From: Bordetella parapertussis
Lineage (GTDB): Bacteria; Pseudomonadota; Gammaproteobacteria; Burkholderiales; SG8-41
DNA: 64,000 nucleotides
NCBI GenBank assembly: GCA_945906815.1
Contig: CAMDRT010000007.1
Location: 62,001-126,000, forward strand
Reading direction: 5' to 3'
In this document: in pieces, positions 21,255 through 27,326 of the stretch
Layout of the letters: the number at the start of each line of letters is the position of its first letter
Position numbering within the stretch: the stretch's first letter is position 1
The notes under the pieces: generated by a model
The model's database searches: none
What the model was told of the DNA's origin: nothing
Seen by the model: the letters and a program-made list of their open reading frames with translations, nothing else
Translations under genes and position numbers: made by a program

Positions 21255-21551
21255 ATGAAAACGATTTACACGACCGATGTGTTTGATGCGTGGTTCGAGG
21301 TTTTGCATGACAAGCAAGCTGCACGGCGCATTCAGGCACGCATCGACCGTGTTGAGGAAGGCAACTTCGGCGACTGCAAACCTGTGGGTAAAGGTGTCTC
21401 AGAAATGCGTATCCACTACGGACCGGGCTATCGTGTTTATTTCGCCCAGCGTGGCCTGGAGATCGTGATCTTGCTGGCGGGCGGCGACAAAACCACGCAG
21501 GCCAAGGACATCAAGTCAGCCCTCGGTCTTGCGCAACAACTCAAGGAGTGA
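21255..21551 (+). CDS. HigB-type (Gp49-like) addiction module toxin
   Basis: 98-residue toxin of the Gp49/RelE-related killer family: MKTIYTTDVFDAWFEVLHDK, then KAARRIQARIDRVEEGNFGD-like helix, GVSEMRIHYGPGYRVYFAQR and LAGGDKTTQAKDI, all hallmarks of the putative addiction module killer proteins that cut mRNA. ATG 21255 is chosen over the in-frame TTG at 21237 by family length. Toxin-first order with the antitoxin four bases downstream fits the HigBA type. Residues R and Y in the central strand are present, so it appears functional. Confidence 0.88.
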   Translation: MKTIYTTDVFDAWFEVLHDKQAARRIQARIDRVEEGNFGDCKPVGKGVSEMRIHYGPGYRVYFAQRGLEIVILLAGGDKTTQAKDIKSALGLAQQLKE

Positions 21552-21554
21552 CAG

Positions 21555-21851
21555 ATGAAATCCTTAAAACTTCGTAAATGGGACAGCGCGCAACACCTCA
21601 AAACAGAGGAGGACATGGCGCTTTACCTGGAAGCATGCCTACAAGAGGCCGGTGACGATGCCGCCTTCCTCGCCAAAGCGTTGGGCAACATCGCTCGCGC
21701 CAAAGGCATGTCTCAACTCTCTCGCGACACGGGCTTGGGCCGGGAAAGCCTTTACAAAGCCTTGTCTGGAGAAGGCAACCCAAGTTTTGCGACCATTCTC
21801 AAAGTCACCTCAGCGCTGGGCATTCGACTGCACGCGCAACCCGCACCCTAA
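21555..21851 (+). CDS. HigA-type addiction module antidote, HTH protein
   Basis: 98-residue antitoxin with a short N-terminal segment (LRKWDSAQHLKTEEDMALYLEA) and a helix-turn-helix domain: NIARAKGMSQLSRDTGLGRESLYKALSGEGNPSFATILKVTSALGI, the pattern of the probable addiction module antidote family. It begins three bases after the toxin stop with AAGGAG at 21543-21548, so the genes are coupled. The HTH should bind the palindrome upstream of higB and repress the operon together with the toxin. Confidence 0.88.
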   Translation: MKSLKLRKWDSAQHLKTEEDMALYLEACLQEAGDDAAFLAKALGNIARAKGMSQLSRDTGLGRESLYKALSGEGNPSFATILKVTSALGIRLHAQPAP

Positions 21852-21864
21852 CATCGCCCAGCTT

Positions 21865-21962
21865 TCATCGTTTCATCGCGATGTGAAGCAGGGGTTGCTT
21901 CCAGCGAATGGGGCGTCGGCTCAGACAGATAAGACGACGGGGCAATTGGGGGGGCGCGGATG
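21865..21962 (+). repeat. Internal fragment of the MITE-like repeat
   Basis: Matches the interior of copy 1 (about 20194-20288), sharing GTTTCATCGC, TCCAGCG, GGGCGTCGGCTCAGACAGAT and GGGGCAATT, but without arms. It lies directly behind higA. Confidence 0.65.
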
Positions 21963-22014
21963 AGCACCGGCATGGCAACCCAGAGACGTAGCCAACGCAT
22001 CTATTCAGCGTGAA

Positions 22015-22081
22015 TGACAAGTCAAAAGCTTCCCTCACCCCTGACGCGTAGCGCCGGGTGAGGGAAGCTTTTGACTTGTCA
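22015..22081. repeat. Perfect 26-bp inverted repeat with 15-nt loop
   Basis: Arms 22015-22040 (starting TGACAAGTCAAAAGCTTCCC) and 22056-22081 are perfect reverse complements; the loop is CTGACGCGTAGCGCC. There is no T run, so it is not a standard intrinsic terminator. It lies in the 358-bp gap between higA and the next toxin gene, in the midst of repeat fragments. Confidence 0.85.
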
Positions 22082-22104
22082 TAGGGGCTGTCATTGTTTC
22101 GCTG

Positions 22105-22146
22105 TTGGGTGGGCCAAGCGCAGCGTGCCCACGCGGCGAACAGGCG
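22105..22146 (+). repeat. MITE-like repeat, solo arm
   Basis: TTGGGTGGGCCAAGCGCAGC followed by GTGCCCACGCGGCGAACAGGC matches the left arm at 20083 and 21036 with few differences; no partner arm is found nearby. Confidence 0.65.
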
Positions 22147-22209
22147 TGCGGGATCTGCGGCGCCGGCACGACTCTTGAGCAGCAATAACATATTTGTTAA
22201 TATCTTCCC

Positions 22210-22553
22210 GTGGATTACGCGATCACCTACTACAGCGAGGCCGTGCAAGAGCAGATCATGGATCTGCCCGACACCCTTGCTGCCCGCTACATCGTGTTAA
22301 CGCGCCGCATGGTGGCGCTGGGTCCAAACCTGGGAGAGCCGCACACCAAAGCTTTGGGGGAAGGGCTGTTCGAACTACGTCTCAAAGGTGCGGAAGGTAT
22401 TGCCAGAGTATTTTCTGCACCCTGATTGGCAAACGCATTGTGATGCTGCACAGTTTTATCAAGAAAACGGATCGAACATCCAGGCGGGAACTGGAAGTTG
22501 CCCAAACCCGGTTAAAGGAAATCAAATATGAAAACCCACGATCAACTCATTAA
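22210..22553 (+). pseudogene. HigB-like toxin gene broken by a one-base frameshift
   Basis: Starting at GTG 22210 the frame reads as a Gp49/HigB-type toxin (DYAITYYSEAVQEQIMDLPD to LFELRLKGAEGIARVF) but ends early at TGA 22423 after VFSAP. Adding one T to the run TTTT at 22411-22414 restores VFFCTLIGKRIVMLHSFIKKT, the expected continuation, up to a stop at 22551. So the toxin is inactivated, or this is a sequencing error in a homopolymer. The antitoxin downstream is intact and overlaps the restored frame by 26 bp. The start codon has no strong ribosome binding site. Confidence 0.8.
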
Positions 22554-22815
22554 GAAGCTGATTGCACGCCCCGGCGTCAAAGCCGAAGTCGATCGCATTG
22601 AACGCGAGGAAGCCGTATTGCTGGATGCCTTGCTCAAGGCGCGGCAGGCGGCCGGACTGAGTCAGGCCCAGATCGCCGGCCGTATGGGAACGCAGGCTCC
22701 GGCTATTGCGCGCCTGGAGCGCTCACTCGCCACAGGCAAGCATTCGCCGTCCATTGCGACCGTGCGCAAGTATGTCAAGGCGTGCGGTAAAAAATTGCTG
22801 CTCCGGGTGGCATAG
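22528..22815 (+). CDS. HigA-like antitoxin, Xre-family HTH protein
   Basis: 95-residue protein with an N-terminal helix (HDQLIKKLIARPGVKAEVDRIE) and an Xre HTH: ARQAAGLSQAQIAGRMGTQAPAIARLERSL, followed by HSPSIATVRKYVKACGKKLLL, the standard layout of antitoxins paired with Gp49-like toxins. TTAAAGGAAA lies at 22513-22522 ahead of the ATG. Its partner toxin upstream is frameshifted, so it may be an orphan antitoxin able to neutralise related toxins, or just a DNA-binding relic. Confidence 0.88.
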   Translation: MKTHDQLIKKLIARPGVKAEVDRIEREEAVLLDALLKARQAAGLSQAQIAGRMGTQAPAIARLERSLATGKHSPSIATVRKYVKACGKKLLLRVA

Positions 22816-22943
22816 GCACACTCGCAAGACCGCAGCGCGTGAAGCCCACGCAATCGCACCAGAGATGCGCAGTTCAGCCGAGCGCTGGATAGCCTGATCG
22901 ACTGCACACTGGCTTAACAACTTAGGGAGTAATCAAGAGCGAA

Positions 22944-23564
22944 TTGGTTTTGATACGCCACGGCGAAACCGCCTGGAATCGCGAGCGGCGTATGCAGGGC
23001 CAGACCGATACGCCGTTGTCGGTGGTGGGGCGGGCGCAGGCTGGCGCAGTGGGCGCACGGCTCGCGCACCATCCGTTCGATGCGCTGTACAGCAGCGACC
23101 TGTCACGTGCGTATGAGACGGCTGCCGCGATCGCACGTGTCAGCGGGCACGGGATTCGCCGCGACCCGGCACTGCGCGAGCGCACCTTCGGCATTTTTGA
23201 GGGATTGATCTACAGCGAAAGGGCTGAACGCTACCCCGCGGCGCACGCGCTATTTTCGCAGCATGATCCGGATTATGCCGTGCCCGGTGGCGAGAGCCCG
23301 CGGCAGTTTTATCAGCGCAGTCTGGCCTGCCTGAACGCCATCGCGCAGGCGCACGTGGGGCAATGCGTGGTGGTGGTTACGCATGGTCTGGTAATCGACA
23401 CCCTGCATCGCGCGGCGCACCAAATGACGCTGGATGAAAAACGCGTAGCGCCATTGTTCAACGCCAGTCTGAATACCTTTCGGTTGGAACGTGGCGCGTG
23501 GGTAGAAGTGGCGTGGGGCGACGTAACGCACCTTGCCGGCGTAGGCGTCACGCGCTACTTCTGA
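22944..23564 (+). CDS. Histidine phosphatase family protein (phosphoglycerate mutase-like)
   Basis: 206-residue branch-1 histidine phosphatase. The phosphohistidine motif LIRHGETAWN is at the N-terminus, followed by LYSSDLSRAYETA, the acidic RERTFGIFEG and the second catalytic histidine in VVVTHGLVIDT. Members of this size hydrolyse a range of phosphate esters (GpmB, CobC-like, AHL-unrelated phosphatases). The start is doubtful: TTG 22944 lacks a well-placed ribosome binding site, whereas AGGGAG at 22924-22929 points to the in-frame ATC at 22932, where relatives begin. A mutated start codon or a rare ATC start is possible. It stands alone between the antitoxin and a repeat. Confidence 0.85.
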   Translation: MVLIRHGETAWNRERRMQGQTDTPLSVVGRAQAGAVGARLAHHPFDALYSSDLSRAYETAAAIARVSGHGIRRDPALRERTFGIFEGLIYSERAERYPAAHALFSQHDPDYAVPGGESPRQFYQRSLACLNAIAQAHVGQCVVVVTHGLVIDTLHRAAHQMTLDEKRVAPLFNASLNTFRLERGAWVEVAWGDVTHLAGVGVTRYF

Positions 23565-23587
23565 TTTCCTGAAGACCCATGCTCAAG

Positions 23588-23676
23588 TGGTGGTGTGCTG
23601 GCAACCTGCGACAAACCGCGCATGAATTGCTGATGCCGGCGAATGTGGGTGGGTTCGTGCTGGTGTCGGAAGGCTG
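23588..23676. repeat. 89-bp repeat, copy 1
   Basis: Begins TGGTGGTGTGCTGGCAACC; identical except for about one base to 26176-26264 on the same strand. The 367-bp gap between the phosphatase and the TctC-like gene contains this repeat and no recognisable gene. Confidence 0.85.
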
Positions 23677-23931
23677 CGTTGCCATAGGAGGAGGGCGCCT
23701 TTTCGGGGGTTCCTGGCGGTCGCACGCTACCCCCAATTTTTCAGTTCGATTCCCTGTTTTGGAATTGAACCGGCGTTCCATCGGATCAACCTGACGTTCG
23801 ATCAGAGGCGGGCACAGCCAGTGCCGGAGGTTGTTGTTTCAGATTCCGGTGGCAGCTTGAATTACGAATTCGCCACCCACGGATGCTAGTATGCCAAGAT
23901 CATGGCGGCATATCATTCTTGGGGAGGCAAC

Positions 23932-24912
23932 ATGGTTCGTTCCTATCGAGTATCCGTTCTGCTGGTTGTGGCAGGGGGCGTGGCCGCGCTGGCAACGGGC
24001 TCACCACAGGCGGCGTGGCCGGAACGCCCGTTGCGCTACGTCATTCCGGGCGCGGTCGGGGGTGGGCCTGACATCGCCGCGCGCATCATCATGGCCGAGT
24101 TGAGCCAGCGGCTGGGGAAGCCGATCGTCATCGAGAACCGTCCTGGCGGCAACGGGATGATAGGCACCGAGGTTATTGCGAGGGCGACCCCCGACGGTTA
24201 CACCATCGGCCATGGCAACATCTTCACCATGGCGATAGGCCGCAGCGTGCTGCCGAAAATGCCATACGACCTGGATCGGGACATCCGCCCGATCGTCCAC
24301 ATGACTGGCACGCCCAATCTGCTCGCGGTGACGCTGTCGCTGCCGGTACAGTCCGTGCAGGAATTGATCGCTCACGTCAGGAAGAAGCCGGGTGACCTGC
24401 TCTTCGCGTCCACCGGAAGTGGCTCGAGCATTCACGTTGGCATGGAGTTGTTCAAGCTGATGACGGGGACGCAGATCGTGCACGTGCCGTTTAAGGCGGC
24501 TACCGTCGCGATCACGGATCTCATCGCAGGACGCGTGCATTTGATGGCGGACAACATCAACTCGATAGGGCCGCACGTTAAAGCGGGTCGGCTGCGGGGG
24601 CTTGCGGTGACCAGCAGTCGTCGTGTAGCGGCGTATGCAGAACTGCCGACGGTCGCGGAGGCTGGCGTGCCGGGCTTCGACGTCAGCGCGTGGGCCGGCG
24701 TGATCGCCCCTGCCGGATTGCCGCAGGCTATCGTGGCCCAGCTCAACGCGGAGGTCAATCTGGTCCTGGCCACACCCGCGATCGCCGGGAAACTTCACGA
24801 CCTTGGCCTCCAGACCGTCGGCAGCACGCCGGAGCAGTTTGCGGCGCATATCCGCAAGGAGGCGGCGCGGTGGGCTGACGTCGTGAAGCGGGCGGGCGTC
24901 AAGGTCGATTGA
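23932..24912 (+). CDS. TctC/Bug-family periplasmic solute-binding protein
   Basis: 326-residue extracytoplasmic binding protein of the tripartite tricarboxylate transporter group, greatly expanded in betaproteobacteria. Signal peptide about residues 1-28 ending SPQA/AWPERP, then the family hallmarks WPERPLRYVIPGAVGGGPDIAARI, NRPGGNGMIGTEV, ATPDGYTI, and VPFKAATVAITDLIAGRV. ATG 23932 has GGGGAGG just upstream. No membrane partners (TctA/TctB) are in the window, so it is an orphan that may serve a distant transporter or a sensing role; ligand probably a carboxylate. Confidence 0.92.
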   Translation: MVRSYRVSVLLVVAGGVAALATGSPQAAWPERPLRYVIPGAVGGGPDIAARIIMAELSQRLGKPIVIENRPGGNGMIGTEVIARATPDGYTIGHGNIFTMAIGRSVLPKMPYDLDRDIRPIVHMTGTPNLLAVTLSLPVQSVQELIAHVRKKPGDLLFASTGSGSSIHVGMELFKLMTGTQIVHVPFKAATVAITDLIAGRVHLMADNINSIGPHVKAGRLRGLAVTSSRRVAAYAELPTVAEAGVPGFDVSAWAGVIAPAGLPQAIVAQLNAEVNLVLATPAIAGKLHDLGLQTVGSTPEQFAAHIRKEAARWADVVKRAGVKVD

Positions 24913-24953
24913 AGGAAGTCAAAGATGCCTGAGCACGCTTCACTCGGGGAAAT

Positions 24954-25001
24954 GGCAAAAAAATCCCAACTGATAAGGGTCGGGATTTTGAGTAATGGCG
25001 G
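24954..25001. repeat. Terminator-like hairpin repeat, copy 1
   Basis: GGCAAAAAAATCCCAACTGA and following; AAAATCCC pairs with GGGATTTT. The first 24 bases are identical to those of 26134-26181. It may terminate the TctC-like transcript. Lies in the gap before tacA. Confidence 0.7.
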
Positions 25002-25087
25002 AGCAGATGGTATCAGTCTGCCCTCGCGGTCGCCGGTTTGGGTCTGCGAATTCGTTCAGAAATCGTCACGTGTATCACTGTTGCGTG

Positions 25088-25118
25088 TTGACATTAGCTA
25101 CACATAAGAATAATATTC
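25088..25118 (+). promoter_or_regulatory. Strong promoter with palindrome upstream of the TacA/TacT-like pair
   Basis: TTGACA (25088-25093), 17-bp spacer, TAATAT (25111-25116). The palindrome GAATA-A-TATTC (25108-25118) covers the -10, a likely binding site for the ribbon-helix-helix antitoxin. Predicted start about 25123, 28 bp before the antitoxin ATG. Confidence 0.7.
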
Positions 25119-25150
25119 GTATATCTATTGTGTATTCATTGGGGATAACC

Positions 25151-25420
25151 ATGCGCGATGCCGCCATCAACCTGCGAGCCCTGCCGCAGCAGCGGGACCT
25201 GATCGACCAGGCCGCTCAGCTGCTGGGCAAGAATCGCTCCGACTTCATGCTCGAGGCCGCCTGCGACAAGGCGCAGTCAGTCCTGCTCGATCAGGTGTTT
25301 TTCAGTCTGGACGCAGACAAATTCCGGCAATTCACGGCCATGCTGGATGCCCCACCCCAAGCCAACCCTGGTCTTGAACGTCTGCTGGCGGTGAAGGCGC
25401 CTTGGAAAGTGGGGACATGA
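25151..25420 (+). CDS. TacA-like antitoxin (DUF1778 ribbon-helix-helix)
   Basis: 89-residue antitoxin with the DUF1778 pattern: AINLRALPQQRDLIDQAAQLLGKNRSDFMLEAACDKAQ forms the ribbon-helix-helix, and FFSLDADKFRQFTAMLDAPP the toxin-wrapping C-terminus. The frame is open further upstream but ATG 25151 with GGGGAT ahead of it fits the family. It overlaps the toxin by ATGA at 25417-25420. By analogy with TacAT it represses its own promoter, whose -10 is covered by a palindrome. Confidence 0.9.
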   Translation: MRDAAINLRALPQQRDLIDQAAQLLGKNRSDFMLEAACDKAQSVLLDQVFFSLDADKFRQFTAMLDAPPQANPGLERLLAVKAPWKVGT

Positions 25421-25905
25421 ATCTGCTCGGGCCCGAGTCCCTGACGCCCGAGCATCAGGTCAGTACGTTCTCATGCGGCGAATCGACTCTGGATGAGTGG
25501 CTCAAGCGCCGCGCCTTGGCCAACCAAGCCAGTGGCGCCAGTCGAACGTTCGTCGTCACGGACGATGATCGTCAGGTGTTGGGCTATTACGCCCTGGCTG
25601 CCGGCGCTGTGGCCCACCAGGATGCAACCCGCTCCGTTCGCCAGAACATGCCCGATCCTGTGCCGGTGATGGTCTTGGTCCGGCTGGCGGTTGACGTTCG
25701 CGCGCAGGGCATGAAACTGGGCGCAGCCCTGCTGCAAGACGCACTCAAGCGTTGCGTGCTGGTATCTCAAAACACAGGGGTGCGCGCGCTGTTGGTCCAC
25801 GCACTGAATGATCGTGCGCGTCAGTTCTACGAGTACTACGGTTTCAAGGCTTCACCCGCACATCCGATGACCTTGATGCTGCGTCTTAACCATTCGTCTT
25901 CCTGA
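25417..25905 (+). CDS. TacT-like GNAT acetyltransferase toxin
   Basis: 162-residue GNAT-fold toxin. Characterised relatives (TacT, AtaT) acetylate the amino group of charged tRNAs and stop translation. Features: LGPESLTPEHQVSTFSCGESTLDEWLKRRA, the standard N-terminus; TFVVTDDDRQVLGYYALAAGAV; the acetyl-CoA-binding segment DVRAQGMKLGAALLQDALKR; and the catalytic-tyrosine region ALNDRARQFYEYYGF. All expected elements are intact. It starts within the antitoxin stop. Confidence 0.92.
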   Translation: MNLLGPESLTPEHQVSTFSCGESTLDEWLKRRALANQASGASRTFVVTDDDRQVLGYYALAAGAVAHQDATRSVRQNMPDPVPVMVLVRLAVDVRAQGMKLGAALLQDALKRCVLVSQNTGVRALLVHALNDRARQFYEYYGFKASPAHPMTLMLRLNHSSS

Positions 25906-26133
25906 ACATCACCCACTGGTTGCTGCCCAGGTGTCGGTTTTGTACACACACCGCCCGACAAAATTAATTCTCGAACCTGCTGCCTGTAAGTCATTGAAAA
26001 TACTCGAAGTGGCGTCGCGAGCGCTCGCGTCCCTACTGATAACAGAGAGAGAAATTTCGGAGAAATTGGCCGAAAAACGAGTGACTACAGGCGCGGCGCT
26101 AGCGAGGCCAATGGCGTTTTCACTGCGGGAACG
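25906..26133. other. Gap without a recognisable gene
   Basis: Contains no frame resembling a known family. The string TGTACACACACCGCCC recalls 16S rRNA by chance only. The rest of the 686-bp gap before the cupin gene is taken up by three repeats. Confidence 0.5.
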
Positions 26134-26175
26134 GGCAAAAAAATCCCAACTGATAAGAGTTAGGATTTTAGAAAA
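26134..26175. repeat. Terminator-like hairpin repeat, copy 2
   Basis: Second copy of 24954-25001, running on to 26181 and into the 89-bp repeat; here the stem AAAATCCCAAC with its partner GTTAGGATTTT has one mismatch over 11 pairs. It may terminate the TacAT transcript. Confidence 0.7.
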
Positions 26176-26264
26176 TGGTGGTGTGCTGGCAACCGGCGAC
26201 AAACCGCGCATGAATTGCTGATGCCGGCGAATGTGGGTGGGTTCGTGCTGGTGTCGGAAGGCTG
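26176..26264. repeat. 89-bp repeat, copy 2
   Basis: Near-identical to 23588-23676 on the same strand; here it abuts the MITE-like element at 26265. Confidence 0.85.
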
Positions 26265-26462
26265 GCGTAGGGTGGGCAAAGCGCAGCGTGCCCACGCGGT
26301 TCGCATAGCGATGAAACGATGAATGCGACGATCCGCGAGATTGACGGTGAAGAAGAAGGTAGCGCTGGTGGCAAGACTGCGCCGGTAACGTGACATACGG
26401 CGATGTTAACCCGCGCCTGTTCGCCGCGTGGGCACGCTGCGCTTGGTCCCTCCTACGCTAGC
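26265..26462 (-). repeat. MITE-like repeat, complete copy in inverted orientation (copy 3)
   Basis: 198 bp with terminal inverted arms GCGTAGGGTGGGCAAAGCGC and, at the other end, GGGCACGCTGCGCTTGGTCC to CTACGCTAGC. The interior is the reverse complement of the interiors of copies 1 and 2, including CGAACAGGCGCGGGTTAACA when read on the minus strand. Confidence 0.78.
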
Positions 26463-26591
26463 TTAACCGCGGACAACCAGAGAAAGGAGGGGGAATGAGG
26501 CTTGCCCGGAGCGCCAGAAACCCAGCATAATCCAAGCGCCCAAGGGAGAGGTTCTTCAGGGGCAGGTTCACTGATCAAGCCGAGGAAAATC

Positions 26592-27008
26592 ATGCATTTT
26601 TCTGCTGCCGCTATCGTCGTTTTCTCTGCTGCATTGCCCTACACCTCATCCGCTTTTGCCCAGGGATATCCCCTCACGGGCGCCCAGACCCGCTCGACGA
26701 CGGTGCTGGGAGAGGAGATCGCTTATCCGGTCACAGGCAAGCCCATGCTGACGTCAGCGATTATTGTCATGGCACCCGGCCAGACCACGCTCGCCCATCG
26801 TCACGGCGCGCCTTTGTTCGCCTACGTCCTCGAAGGTGAAATCACCGTCGACTACGGCACCCATGGCAAGCGGGTCTACAAACAGGGCGAGAGTCTGATC
26901 GAGGCCATGAACGTGCGCCATTACGGGACCAATTCAGGATCAGGCACGCTGCGCCTGCTGACACTTTATATGGGCGCGGAAGGCACGAAAGACGTTCTGG
27001 TGGATTAA
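26592..27008 (+). CDS. Small periplasmic cupin-domain protein
   Basis: 138-residue single-domain cupin with a signal peptide (HFSAAAIVVFSAALPYTSSAFA, cleavage near residue 23). Cupin motif 1 reads PGQTTLAHRHGAPLFAYVLEGEITV, with two histidines and the downstream glutamate; motif 2 is around IEAMNVRHYGTNSG. The metal ligands look complete. Exported cupins of this type are of unknown function, possibly small-molecule binding or dioxygenase-like. GAGGAAAA precedes the ATG. It is the last intact gene before the tRNA fragment. Confidence 0.85.
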   Translation: MHFSAAAIVVFSAALPYTSSAFAQGYPLTGAQTRSTTVLGEEIAYPVTGKPMLTSAIIVMAPGQTTLAHRHGAPLFAYVLEGEITVDYGTHGKRVYKQGESLIEAMNVRHYGTNSGSGTLRLLTLYMGAEGTKDVLVD

Positions 27009-27082
27009 AGCTAAGCATCAGACCTTGCCTTTTTCTGATTGCTGCGCCGGCGTTGAGCGCGGCCGCATGAGGGAGAACACCC

Positions 27083-27196
27083 ATGAGCGAACGCACGCTT
27101 AAGGCCGCAACCGCCGACGGCAACTCGCGGGATGATGCAGATGGCTCGCTATGGAGTTTTCATGGAAAATCGGGTATCATCGATATGCATTCGTAA
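27083..27196 (+). CDS. Short 37-codon frame with good ribosome binding site, possibly a truncated gene start
   Basis: ATG 27083 has GAGGGAGA (27069-27076) upstream. The product (MSERTLKAATADGNSRDDAD and onward, ending DMHS) matches no family I recognise. It ends 26 bp before the tRNA-Asp fragment, so it may be the 5' end of a gene cut at the island edge. It could also be a chance frame. Confidence 0.25.
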   Translation: MSERTLKAATADGNSRDDADGSLWSFHGKSGIIDMHS

Positions 27197-27222
27197 CTGA
27201 TTGATTTTTATATATTTTATGT

Positions 27223-27275
27223 CCGGCGCGTGCTGCCGGGCGTCGCTGGTTCGAGTCGTGTCCACTCCGCCAATA
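27223..27275 (+). repeat. Decayed 3' half of tRNA-Asp (candidate att site)
   Basis: Aligns without gaps to 3884-3936 of tRNA-Asp, 44 of 53 bases identical, ending with the shared 16-bp run GTCCACTCCGCCAATA that spans the CCA end. The anticodon-stem halves CCGGC/GCCGG are kept, but the loop (GCGTGCT) lacks T33 and the T stem no longer pairs, and there is no 5' half, so it is not a working tRNA. Its position before ppiD and its direct orientation fit an attachment-site remnant. Confidence 0.85.
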
Positions 27276-27283
27276 CTGTCAAT

Positions 27284-27309
27284 AGGGCGAACCGCGGTTC
27301 GCCCTTTTT
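27284..27309 (+). terminator. Strong intrinsic terminator before ppiD
   Basis: A perfect 22-bp palindrome (AGGGCGAACCG and its complement) followed by a run of five T. It would have been the original terminator of the tRNA-Asp transcript before the 23-kb block was inserted; now it isolates ppiD from island transcription. Confidence 0.85.
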
Positions 27310-27326
27310 GTTGAGAGCAATGCATC

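Noticed and set aside
25930..25960. String resembling the 3' end of 16S rRNA (TGTACACACACCGCCC)
   Set aside because: It has an extra CA pair and no flanking rRNA sequence matches, so it is a chance likeness.
20083..26462. Repeat array as a CRISPR or integron cassette array
   Set aside because: Repeats are not evenly spaced, differ in orientation and are far longer than CRISPR repeats; no attC-like folded sites or integrase were seen.
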